A stretch of 64,000 bases of DNA, taken from NCBI GenBank assembly GCA_965644295.1, contig CBFFRP010000288.1, positions 496,001 through 560,000 of the forward strand, given 5' to 3'. Under the pieces are notes generated by a model. The model searched no databases. It was not told the DNA's origin and worked only from the letters and a program-made list of their open reading frames with translations. The translations under genes and the position numbers were made by a program. Every line of letters starts with the position of its first letter. The stretch's first letter is position 1. The DNA is from Paraphysomonas bandaiensis (lineage: Eukaryota; Chrysophyceae). Of the stretch, positions 55,701-64,000 are shown piece by piece.

Positions 55701-58152
55701 ATGAAAACACCACATCGTCATATCATGTTATTGTATCGCCTCATGTCATCAATCCTGGCCACGAGCCAATGCGCCGCATTGCTGCGGACAACATCGGGGT
55801 AGGCATGGATTCCCTTTTGGGCGAATATATACTACATATTCCCGTATACTTACATAATACAGCCACCATACCTGTTCCGTGTCGAATCAATAAACGCGGT
55901 AATACTTCATCCGCTAGATTATATTGTCAGCTCCCGTCACAATATATTCATCATGTATAACATGACGGTGGCGGTGTCGATCAAAATCACACTACGAAAA
56001 AGCGGGATGAGATATATACCCGCTAAGAAGTGCACGATAAATAGAAATTACACACTATCATGCAGCTATCAGATGTAAAATGCCGATCATTGTCTTCGCA
56101 ACACAAGTCATGAAAACACCACATCGTCATATCATGTTATTGTATCGCCTCATGTCATCGATCCTGGCCACGACCCAATGCGCCGCATTGCTGCGGACAA
56201 CATCGGGGTAGGCATGGATTCCCTTTTGGGCGAATATATACTACATATTCCCGTATACTTATATAATACAGCCACCATACCTGTTCCGTGTCGAATCAAT
56301 AAACGCGGTAATACTTCATCCGCTAGATTATATTGTCAGCTCCCGTCACAATATATTCATCATGTATAACATGACGGTGGCGGTGTCGATCAAAATCACA
56401 CTACGAAAAAGCGGGATGAGATATATACCCGCTAAGAAGTGCACGATAAATAGAAATTACACACTATCATGCAGCTATCAGATGTAAAATGCCGATCATT
56501 GTCTTCGCAACACAAGTCATGAAAACACCACATCGTCATATCATGTTATTGTATCGCCTCATGTCATCAATCCTGGCCACGAGCCAATGCGCCGCATTGC
56601 TGCGGACAACATCGGGGTAGGCATGGATTCCCTTTTGGGCGAATATATACTACATATTCCCGTATACTTACATAATACAGCCACCATACCTGTTCCGTGT
56701 CGAATCAATAAACGCGGTAATACTTCATCCGCTAGATTATATTGTCAGCTCCCGTCACAATATATTCATCATGTATAACATGACGGTGGCGGTGTCGATC
56801 AAAATCACACTACGAAAAAGCGGGATGAGATATATACCCGCTAAGAAGTGCACGATAAATAGAAATTACACACTATCATGCAGCTATCAGATGTAAAATG
56901 CCGATCATTGTCTTCGCAACACAAGTCATGAAAACACCACATCGTCATATCATGTTATTTTGTATCGCCTCATGTCATCGATCCTGGCCACGAGCCAATG
57001 CGCCGCATTGCTGCGGACAACATCGGGGTAGGCATGGATTCCCTTTTGGGCGAATATATACTACATATTCCCGTATACTTATATAATACAGCCACCATAC
57101 CTGTTCCGTGTCGAATCAATAAACGCGGTAATACTTCATCCGCTAGATTATATTGTCAGCTCCCGTCACAATATATTCATCATGTATAACATGACGGTGG
57201 CGGTGTCGATCAAAATCACACTACGAAAAAGCGGGATGAGATATATACCCGCTAATAAGTGCACGATAAATAGAAATTACACACTATCATGCAGCTATCA
57301 GATGTAAAATGCCGATCATTGTCTTCGCAACACAAGTCATGAAAACACCACATCGTCATATCATGTTATTGTATCGCCTCATGTCATCAATCCTGGCCAC
57401 GAGCCAATGCGCCGCATTGCTGCGGACAACATCGGGGTAGGCATGGATTCCCTTTTGGGCGAATATATACTACATATTCCCGTATACTTATATAATACAG
57501 CCACCATACCTGTTCCGTGTCGAATCAATAAACGCGGTAATACTTCATCCGCTAGATTATATTGTCAGCTCCCGTCACAATATATTCATCATGTATAACA
57601 TGACGGTGGCGGTGTCGATCAAAATCACACTACGAAAAAGCGGGATGAGATATATACCCGCTAAGAAGTGCACGATAAATAGAAATTACACACTATCATG
57701 CAGCTATCAGATGTAAAATGCCGATCATTGTCTTCGCAACACAAGTCATGAAAACACCACATCGTCATATCATGTTATTGTATCGCCTCATGTCATCAAT
57801 CCTGGCCACGAGCCAATGCGCCGCATTGCTGCGGACAACATCGGGGTAGGCATGGATTCCCTTTTGGGCGAATATATACTACATATTCCCGTATACTTAT
57901 ATAATACAGCCACCATACCTGTTCCGTGTCGAATCAATAAACGCGGTAATACTTCATCCGCTAGATTATATTGTCAGCTCCCGTCACAATATATTCATCA
58001 TATATAACATGACGGTGGCGGTGTCGATCAAAATCACACTGCGAAAAAGCGGAATGAGATATATACCCGCTAAGAAGTGCACGATAAATAGAAATTACAC
58101 ACTATCATGCAGCTATCAGATGTAAAATGCCATCATATATAACATGACGGTG
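52703..58152. repeat. 409-bp satellite array, 13 full copies plus one deleted copy
   Basis: The unit starts at GTCGATCAAAATCACACTAC and repeats every 409 bp (one copy is 411 bp through a TT insertion near 56957). Copies differ at only about ten positions. The last copy (from 58021) has lost most of the unit, joining AAAATGC to CATCATATATAAC, and the array ends at 58152. Each full copy has a 63-codon plus-strand ORF (starts 52906, 53315 ... 57816) and an upstream GCGGGATGAGATATATACCCGC hairpin. No spacers and no CRISPR character. Confidence 0.95.
52906..53097 (+). other. 63-codon ORF of the satellite unit (first of 13)
   Basis: MRRIAADNIGVGMDSLLGEY followed by ILHIPVYLYNTATIPVP, then a basic Arg/Ser end. 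All 13 copies keep it intact; the protein varies only at residue 28 (Tyr/His) and residue 63 (Val/Ile). No family recognised and no promoter identified, so coding function is unproven. Confidence 0.3.
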
Positions 58153-58584
58153 ATTGAGATATGCTGGTGAGTGCAGGTGGAGGTGAGTGGTAGCAACACA
58201 ATGGTGGTAAAAACTCCTTTTTTGTAGGCGTCCTCTTTTATGGGGAGCAATTTCTTGTATTTCTGGACGGCCATATCTAAAAAGCGGTTAAAGAAGGAGA
58301 CAAAACAGAAAACCCTTCCAATGTTCTCAACTTACTTACTTGTGCTGTGAATCAATGTATGACTGCTACATACTGCTGTATGTGGAATGTTCAATCAGCT
58401 CTATTACTCGCGTCAAAACATAGATATTAAGTGCATACTATACTGATTCCCATTCTAAAATCAGAACTCCGGACTGTTCTTGTGAACGGTGAGAAGTACC
58501 CTTCTAAAGATATCATGATGATTGCGAAATATCGTCATCGGTGGGGTAGTATATCACATATGTGAAACTGCACTCCTTGAACAC
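58153..58584. other. Short gap with the dioxygenase promoter region
   Basis: Non-repetitive sequence between the satellite and the PhyH gene. No further gene recognised. Confidence 0.4.
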
Positions 58585-59620
58585 ATGGATAATATTCCGC
58601 ATAATCAGCGCCAAGATTCACAAGTTAGAGGGTTATCTTCAGGCGATGTATGTGGCATCGATATATGTGTGTATTTTGTGTACCTCACTGCTATGTGTGC
58701 AGGGGAAATGTGTATATGTAATACCTGGTGCGTTATGTGAGCGGGACGTTGATGCATTAAGAAAAGAATGTGATGCAAGTGTAGAAGGGTACAGTATGGA
58801 GGATTATTCAGAAAAAAGCTGTGCTGTTGATTTGTTCGAAAACTCGATGTTGAGGGATGATGACCCTGCTCGAACTCAAGCAGAATCATACTTTGCTGAG
58901 AGATGGAAGCACACTTGCTTGAATGAATTCGAGAAGAATATAATTCGTTCTATAATATGCATCAAGCTTCCGTCGCTTCTAGCAGGTATACGTCCGGCTC
59001 AAAACTACTTTTTATTCAATGAACACTATGTCGTGAAACCCCCAACGAGCGATATAATATTTAGGTGGCACACAGATGGAGAGGAACAATTACAATCATG
59101 TCCATACCTTGGAGATTTTTTGTACTACTCATTATGGTGTCCTTTGGACACTGTTAGTCCTAGTAATGGTTCTTTAGTATTACCAAGGGGTACTGCAGTT
59201 CAAGTACTGCATACAAGTTGTTCGAAGGAGCGATACAGTGCTTCTCCCGACACGTATGTGGAGGAATGCTGTTATCATGATGGATACGATCATATCACGC
59301 ATCAGTCCAAAACACTGGTGTTACCTTCGGGCTCCATTGTGATATTTCCTTCTGATGTTCTCCATGCCAGCGGCCCGAACTTATCAGCTACACCCCGACG
59401 AGTATTTTATGCTCAATACAGTACTGACATCATATCAGCTCAAGCAGATCCCCAGAATAGTGACGACGCACCACCGCCGTTATGCTTTGCTGTACCTTGT
59501 AGTTCCAATGAAGTAGAATCTTCTCTTATGTCCACGAGTGGTGCTAAAAGTGGTGGTCGTGAAAACGCTGACACATTCTTTGATTGTGCTCCAAATGTGA
59601 AGAGGCTACGTGCATTGTAG
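58585..59620 (+). CDS. Phytanoyl-CoA-dioxygenase-like Fe(II)/2-oxoglutarate oxygenase
   Basis: Exon 1 58585-58647 joins exon 2 58703-59620 across a 55-bp GTATGT...GTGCAG intron to give 326 aa. The only in-frame ATG after an upstream stop is 58585; reading straight through gives no ATG for the larger frame. The domain starts GKCVYVIPGALCERDVDALR. The iron site is seen as WHTDG (His and Asp) near residue 160 and VLHASGP (distal His) near 254, followed by RRVFYAQYS, whose Arg would hold 2-oxoglutarate. A short acidic Ser-rich tail and basic end (VKRLRAL) follow. No peroxisomal PTS1 is evident (ends RAL), so it may not be the classical phytanate enzyme. Substrate unknown. Confidence 0.78.
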
Positions 59621-60462
59621 TATCGTCAGGGTATATTCGTTTACATTACAGTCTTACTTTTGCATATAATGAGCTAGCAGTTCTAATCACATTTCATTCC
59701 AATTTCAAATTGCAATACTACAGAATACAGAATATAGAATATAGTAGCGTACAATGTAGAGCCATAGTAGAAATAATAATTGGGTCAGGGTGAGGACATA
59801 ATATTTATGCGATTTCTCAGTTAAGTCAACATGTTACTATGTATAATTTGACCTTAGGCTTTCTATGTACTGCTATTAGCTTTCTAGTGATCAATTCCAA
59901 CTGTGCTGTTTTATGGTATACAGTAAACAGACAAATGCGCTACTCGCTACTTTCCCTCGCCTGGCTTCACGACTCTCTACAGCCAATTCATGACTTACAA
60001 TCTCGGACACAGTAACTACAATGAAGTTTAAATATAATATATTCTATAACACTTCATCAAACCCATATAATTACGTCGCTCTTAACTACAGTATTTTTCG
60101 CGAGTGGTTCTAACGTTGTAACGCTTTAACTTATAAACCTCTAACTACAGCATTTAATTGCTCAACATTGAGCAAAAATCAACATTCCAACATCATTGCA
60201 GTCATATACCAGTGGTTAGATATAATATCTTCGTATCTCTACTCCTTCTAACTCAATTTCTCTTTACAAAGTCACAAATGGACGAACACTACCCACACAA
60301 CTTGGATTATAGATTATAGTCTTCATAAATTCAAAAAATGCTATGTCACAATATAAATGATTTTAATCATCTGCAGTATCTTCTGTAATTAAACTGTTCA
60401 CAATAAATTGTAAAACTAAGTTAGGGTAAACGAACACAACAATGACATATGGTAGCTGCGAC
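59621..60462. other. Convergent intergenic gap
   Basis: The 3' flanks of the PhyH and Siw14-like genes meet here. Nothing else recognised. Confidence 0.4.
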
Positions 60463-61412
60463 TCACCTTACAGCCGGATTGTATTGGTCAGGAGACGAGA
60501 TGCAGAGTTGTGGATCTCTGAAAAGGCATCGCACATATTTCTCGCCCTCATGAAAGGTGGATAGAACCTTTTCACCACCATCGACTATATCTTCGCTACC
60601 TAAACTCACAGAAGAACGTGCACTCTGGTGGATAGCGACAATCGCTGCTAATTCTTCTTCCTGTACAGACATGAGATGGAGAACAGATAATGAAGTCGTC
60701 CGTTCACGTACCTCGGCATCCATATACACTTCCAAGTATTTGGGAAGTCGACGACGGGGAAATCGTACCAACTGTCTTGCGTCAAAGTGCTCTATGAATT
60801 GTTCGATATCATATATACTCCGCTCAGTCAACATCCGGAACTCTCCAATGATAGAGGTCAAAGACCATTGCTGAAGGCGGCGGAGGCAAGCAATGATACA
60901 TGCATCGATGGCAGTCTCTGGGCTGTTCAAAACACATATCAAACATTCCTCTTCGTAAATTTACTACCTTCCGATTATCAGGACAGGGTCTTCGCCAAGT
61001 GTGAGAAGCAACTCCAATGCCCTTTTCATCCAGTCTTCTGATAGGCTAACACTGGACATGAACGGAGACTCTTCTTCAGATATAATGCAATGCTATGAAA
61101 TAGCTAAATCAGAAGGAGATGCGGTGAGCATTGTGTGCAGCTTACCGTGGAAAGCCCTTCATTCTCAGCAAACGAAATGACAGTATCCCCCAGAGGACTA
61201 CTACTCACAGCAACAATAGCTCTACAAACAACAGTTAAAGTGAACATTGACTACGATAACAGTGCCAACCCAAGCTTTAATCGTTTTAAAAAAGGAATAT
61301 GCTCAGGGAGTAAAGGATCCCAAACCCGGTACAGGGATGGCTCCGCAATGAAAAATCCAAGTGGAGGGATTATAAGAGGAGTGGATTGTGTTCTTGGGCG
61401 TCTGGAGGACAT
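60463..61412 (-). CDS. Siw14-like (PFA-DSP) protein with lost catalytic loop, predicted pseudophosphatase
   Basis: Exons 61412-61270, 61221-61146, 61092-60968 and 60922-60463 give about 267 aa. The stop may be bypassed by a further splice at AAG|GTGAGT near 60463. N-terminal IIPPLGFFIAEPSLYR and PFLKRLKLGAIVAV match the start of plant/fungal atypical dual-specificity phosphatases of the Siw14 family, and CLRRLQQWSLTSIIGEF plus DIEQFIEHFD match its end. Where active members have HCxxGKxRTG, this protein reads PVLIIGSPETAIDACIIACL, so both the nucleophilic Cys and the phosphate-binding Arg are gone. The fold and flanks are conserved, so it is probably a binding or regulatory pseudo-enzyme. Siw14 enzymes act on inositol pyrophosphates. 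It is head-to-head with the RhoGEF gene (394 bp). Confidence 0.78.
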
Positions 61413-61532
61413 TTTTATTTCAGCAGACGTATGACATATTCGTGAGCATAGACGAGGTGTGTCAAGACATTGCAACATACACACTCACTGTGTCCATGTT
61501 GATATATATTCACATTAAGCATAAAGTCTGAC

Positions 61533-61570
61533 GGTATTCCATGGTATTCCATGGTATTCCATGGTATTCT
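61533..61570. promoter_or_regulatory. Fourfold GGTATTCCAT repeat containing the shared 17-mer
   Basis: GGTATTCCATGGTATTC is the reverse complement of the 17-mer at 18603 and 31706. It lies 121-158 bp upstream of the Siw14-like start and 237-274 bp upstream of the RhoGEF start. Confidence 0.5.
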
Positions 61571-61806
61571 CACTGCTGTTATGGAGAAGACATTGAGCCC
61601 AATTCCCCAGTCAGTGAGATGTGATCTTTCTGCGCATTGTTGCAATGAAATGAATAGAGAGGTCGAATTGATGATATCAAGCCCTGTAATGTTCACTGCT
61701 TGAATCGCAGTTGTCTATTATTAATTATTAGCTGAAGAAACTGTCGATCGATAAGCCTATACTGTGATATTACAGTTGAGTGAGAGCGGCAGCTGCAGGA
61801 TTTAAA

Positions 61807-64000
61807 ATGGAAGATAGAGTGTACAGATGCAGTAAAATTCAGGATGATGTGCCCTATCTGGATAACAAGCGCTTTGCGGTCGCTGAAACTCAACTATTTA
61901 CATCTATAATTTGCGTTGAAAATGAAGTTTGTGCCGCAGAATCTTTAGAGGTCAATAGCCCCCGAGTATCCAAAGACAACAAACCAATTGATGTTATTTC
62001 CTCTACACCTCTTTCTGTATGTTCTGATAAACGGAGCGATAGCCCGCCTTCTCCCACAGCTCGATTTACATATAGTAACGGCAGATCTGCTCTTGTCCTT
62101 CAACGTCGCCCACCAGGTCTGGTATCTCACATAATTTCCCAGGCAATGGAACCAGACTCTGATGATGACTCTGATGCTGACTCTTTCACTGGTACGATTA
62201 AATTTCTTGCTTTTGTTTCATGTCACGTAGCTCTTTGTTTTTGCCGTGTAGACCATACATCTCCCTCGTTAACAAAGAACAGTGAAACTAGTGTGTTAGA
62301 AAGCTGGAGGCACCTTGTACTTCGCTTGATATCCAAAAACACTAATTGGGACAATGTGTATACCATCGTTCACTCTGAATCGACACCCACTGTGGAACTT
62401 CTTGGAAAATTGCCGCACACCAAGAAGCGTGCAATATCCCGGCTGACAGTGGCACGTCGTAAGTCCCTTGCCTTGCAAGAGCTTGCAGAGAGATTTGATA
62501 GACTGCCTGAGATAGAATGTGATCCAGAGAATTGGACGGAGAGATATAATATTGCGGCAGAGGGGGGTATGCGCCCCGTAACGCTTATATGTAGTGGAGA
62601 GCTACAATATGATATGCTCCGAGGGATAAGCACTGACTTGTCGGAGACTGCTTCTGTGGATAGAACCCGTGCGATGTCTGTGGATGACGTTGGTTCACCC
62701 ACCCCTGCTGTGACAATGGTGCTCAAGCAACTTCGAAAACTTACACATATTCTTCATGAATTCGTCAACACGGAGTCCACGTTTGTGAATGACATGAAGA
62801 AGCTGGTCACACTACTGAATGAAATCAAGTACTCGACACTCCCTCGAGTACGTGAGTTTGTCCACGCAGCCTCTTTTGTCGGGATCAACACTGCCACTGA
62901 GACCATCAACACCATTAACACTCAATTTCTAGTCAAGTTGAAAATGTTTACCGAGCAACAGGACGAGCCTGAGGAATCGGATGCACTTATGTTGTTCCAA
63001 CGCTCAAGCGCATTCTGTAAGGGTATCTTCGATTCACTGGTTCAATTTGGCCCCTTTTTCCCCCTATTCTCGCAATTTATTATCAATCATGATGATTTTT
63101 CCCTCGTGTACAGCACCCTCTCTTTTGAGGACGCTGACTTTAGAGCATATATGACATCATGCGAACGAATGCTAGGCGAATCTCTCTTGTCGCTCATCAT
63201 CAAACCTGTGCAACGACTACCTCGATATGTTCTGTTGTGTAAGGAAATATATTACACCTTAACGAAAGTATGTAAAATGCAAGCACCTTACGATGATGTA
63301 AACATACGGGGTGAATATGAAAACCTGGTATTATTGGAGGAGCGGTCTAGGAGTGTGTATAAAATCATTTCTACTTGTGCGAAAGAGTGCAATAACACAG
63401 TCAGGGTTCATCAAGACAACCTTCGCATGCACGAGCTGAATAGGCTGTTCATGGAAGGAGGTACAGATGTCGAAACTAGTGACCTGGTGCACAAGATGAG
63501 GAGAATAATGAAAGAGGGCCAGTTAAAGAGACATCACAGACACGGTGGTGTCAAAGTTCATGTTGTTCAAGTATTTTCAGATATTCTCTTATCATCCTCT
63601 CCCTCTGGTAAGGGCCTCAGACTTGAACAAAATATTAGTCTGGATCGAAGGAGTGATACCCTTTGCCTGCCAATCCCATCGATGCATCAGAGTGCATCGT
63701 CTTCGTGGTTTGTTTTATCCAGCATAGAGAAGACGCTGTACTTTTGTGCCAAGGATAGTGCTGACATGCTGAGGTGGGTGGAAACTATAAACTTGTGTTT
63801 AAAAGAAAATAAAGCCGACAGCGATACTTTTATGATGATGAACCAAGTAGTCCTAGTTAACACTCTCATTGGAGAAATTAATCGGATGAAAACTGAGAAT
63901 AATCATCCTTGCGATATGGGGGATGGCACTTGTAGAAGAGCACGAGGTGTGTCCTTTCAGCCTACCTTCGTTGAGAACGCGAACTTAATTCAAACATGCT
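61807..64000 (+). CDS. DH-PH domain Rho guanine-nucleotide exchange factor, 3' end outside window
   Basis: The frame opens at ATG 61807 and stays open to the window edge (731 codons). A possible 60-bp in-frame intron (62192-62251, GTACGATT...CGTGTAG) would remove a hydrophobic stretch. The N-terminal half is Ser/Asp-rich and likely disordered. At about residues 320-530 lies a DH domain: HILHEFVNTESTFVNDMKKL, later FFPLFSQF, and the signature LIIKPVQRLPRYVLLCKEI (conserved helix 8). A PH domain follows (about 560-660): IMKEGQLKRHH, VQVFSDILLSS, SSWFVLSS, DSADMLRWVETIN. It would activate a Rho/Rac-type GTPase at membranes. The specific GTPase is not readable. Confidence 0.9.
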   Translation, partial: MEDRVYRCSKIQDDVPYLDNKRFAVAETQLFTSIICVENEVCAAESLEVNSPRVSKDNKPIDVISSTPLSVCSDKRSDSPPSPTARFTYSNGRSALVLQRRPPGLVSHIISQAMEPDSDDDSDADSFTGTIKFLAFVSCHVALCFCRVDHTSPSLTKNSETSVLESWRHLVLRLISKNTNWDNVYTIVHSESTPTVELLGKLPHTKKRAISRLTVARRKSLALQELAERFDRLPEIECDPENWTERYNIAAEGGMRPVTLICSGELQYDMLRGISTDLSETASVDRTRAMSVDDVGSPTPAVTMVLKQLRKLTHILHEFVNTESTFVNDMKKLVTLLNEIKYSTLPRVREFVHAASFVGINTATETINTINTQFLVKLKMFTEQQDEPEESDALMLFQRSSAFCKGIFDSLVQFGPFFPLFSQFIINHDDFSLVYSTLSFEDADFRAYMTSCERMLGESLLSLIIKPVQRLPRYVLLCKEIYYTLTKVCKMQAPYDDVNIRGEYENLVLLEERSRSVYKIISTCAKECNNTVRVHQDNLRMHELNRLFMEGGTDVETSDLVHKMRRIMKEGQLKRHHRHGGVKVHVVQVFSDILLSSSPSGKGLRLEQNISLDRRSDTLCLPIPSMHQSASSSWFVLSSIEKTLYFCAKDSADMLRWVETINLCLKENKADSDTFMMMNQVVLVNTLIGEINRMKTENNHPCDMGDGTCRRARGVSFQPTFVENANLIQTC

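Noticed and set aside
52703-58152. CRISPR-like array
   Set aside because: Units are 409 bp and contiguous with no unique spacers, and the DNA is eukaryotic.
58522-58740. 72-codon plus-strand frame
   Set aside because: Its first half is exon 1 of the dioxygenase; the remainder is intron read-through.
1-64000. tRNA, rRNA or organellar genes
   Set aside because: I saw no cloverleaf-like or rRNA-like conserved sequence by eye; this is a weak negative without a dedicated scan.

Overview
The window is nuclear DNA of a unicellular eukaryote. Genes are split by short GT-AG introns (mostly 44-60 bp, often with a CTAAC-like branch site), intergenic DNA is AT-rich, and tandem arrays and transposable-element remnants take up much of the sequence. 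The gene content (Pro-Thr/Ser-Gly-Gln repeat secreted protein, HSF, bHLH-PAS, TBC, CASP, DH-PH RhoGEF, TGA-containing glutathione peroxidase, DUF3431) suggests a stramenopile or another free-living or osmotrophic protist. An ichthyosporean-type holozoan is not excluded. I cannot name the species.

Layout. 1-2784: a truncated secreted protein of PTGQP/PSGQP repeats. 3-6.7 kb: LINE-like remnant and short dispersed repeats. 7.0-11.7 kb: a 19-exon TBC (Rab-GAP) gene. 14.7-19.4 kb: HSF, a MYND/zinc-finger protein, a glutathione peroxidase with in-frame TGA at the catalytic position, and a small orphan. 19.6-21.2 kb: a long inverted-repeat element flanked by TTAA. 21.8-23.4 kb: a BBE-like FAD oxidoreductase. 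26.0-30.1 kb: a Ty1/copia element with equal-length LTRs and a crippled pol. 30.6-37.2 kb: proline iminopeptidase, a multi-TM protein, a small conserved protein and a CASP-type golgin. 37.2-46.5 kb: satellites (about 23-bp and 233-bp units), a second LINE 3' fragment, and a small gene family with a tandemly duplicated exon. 46.7-51.2 kb: DUF3431 secreted protein, an orphan, and a bHLH-PAS transcription factor. 52.7-58.15 kb: 13 full copies of a 409-bp satellite, each with the same 63-codon ORF. 58.6-64 kb: a PhyH-type dioxygenase, a Siw14-like protein without its catalytic loop, and a DH-PH RhoGEF running off the edge.

Organisation. Six gene pairs are head-to-head with about 385-480 bp between start codons: HSF/MYND, GPX/orphan, iminopeptidase/7TM, the 185-aa protein/CASP, DUF3431/orphan and Siw14-like/RhoGEF. 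Three of these gaps share the same 17-mer and three carry GTATAC clusters, which suggests shared bidirectional promoters. Cell biology represented: membrane traffic (TBC, CASP), Rho and phosphatase-like signalling, redox defence, and transcription control. I joined exons by hand from splice sites and reading frame. Domain calls rest on motif recognition, not on searches.
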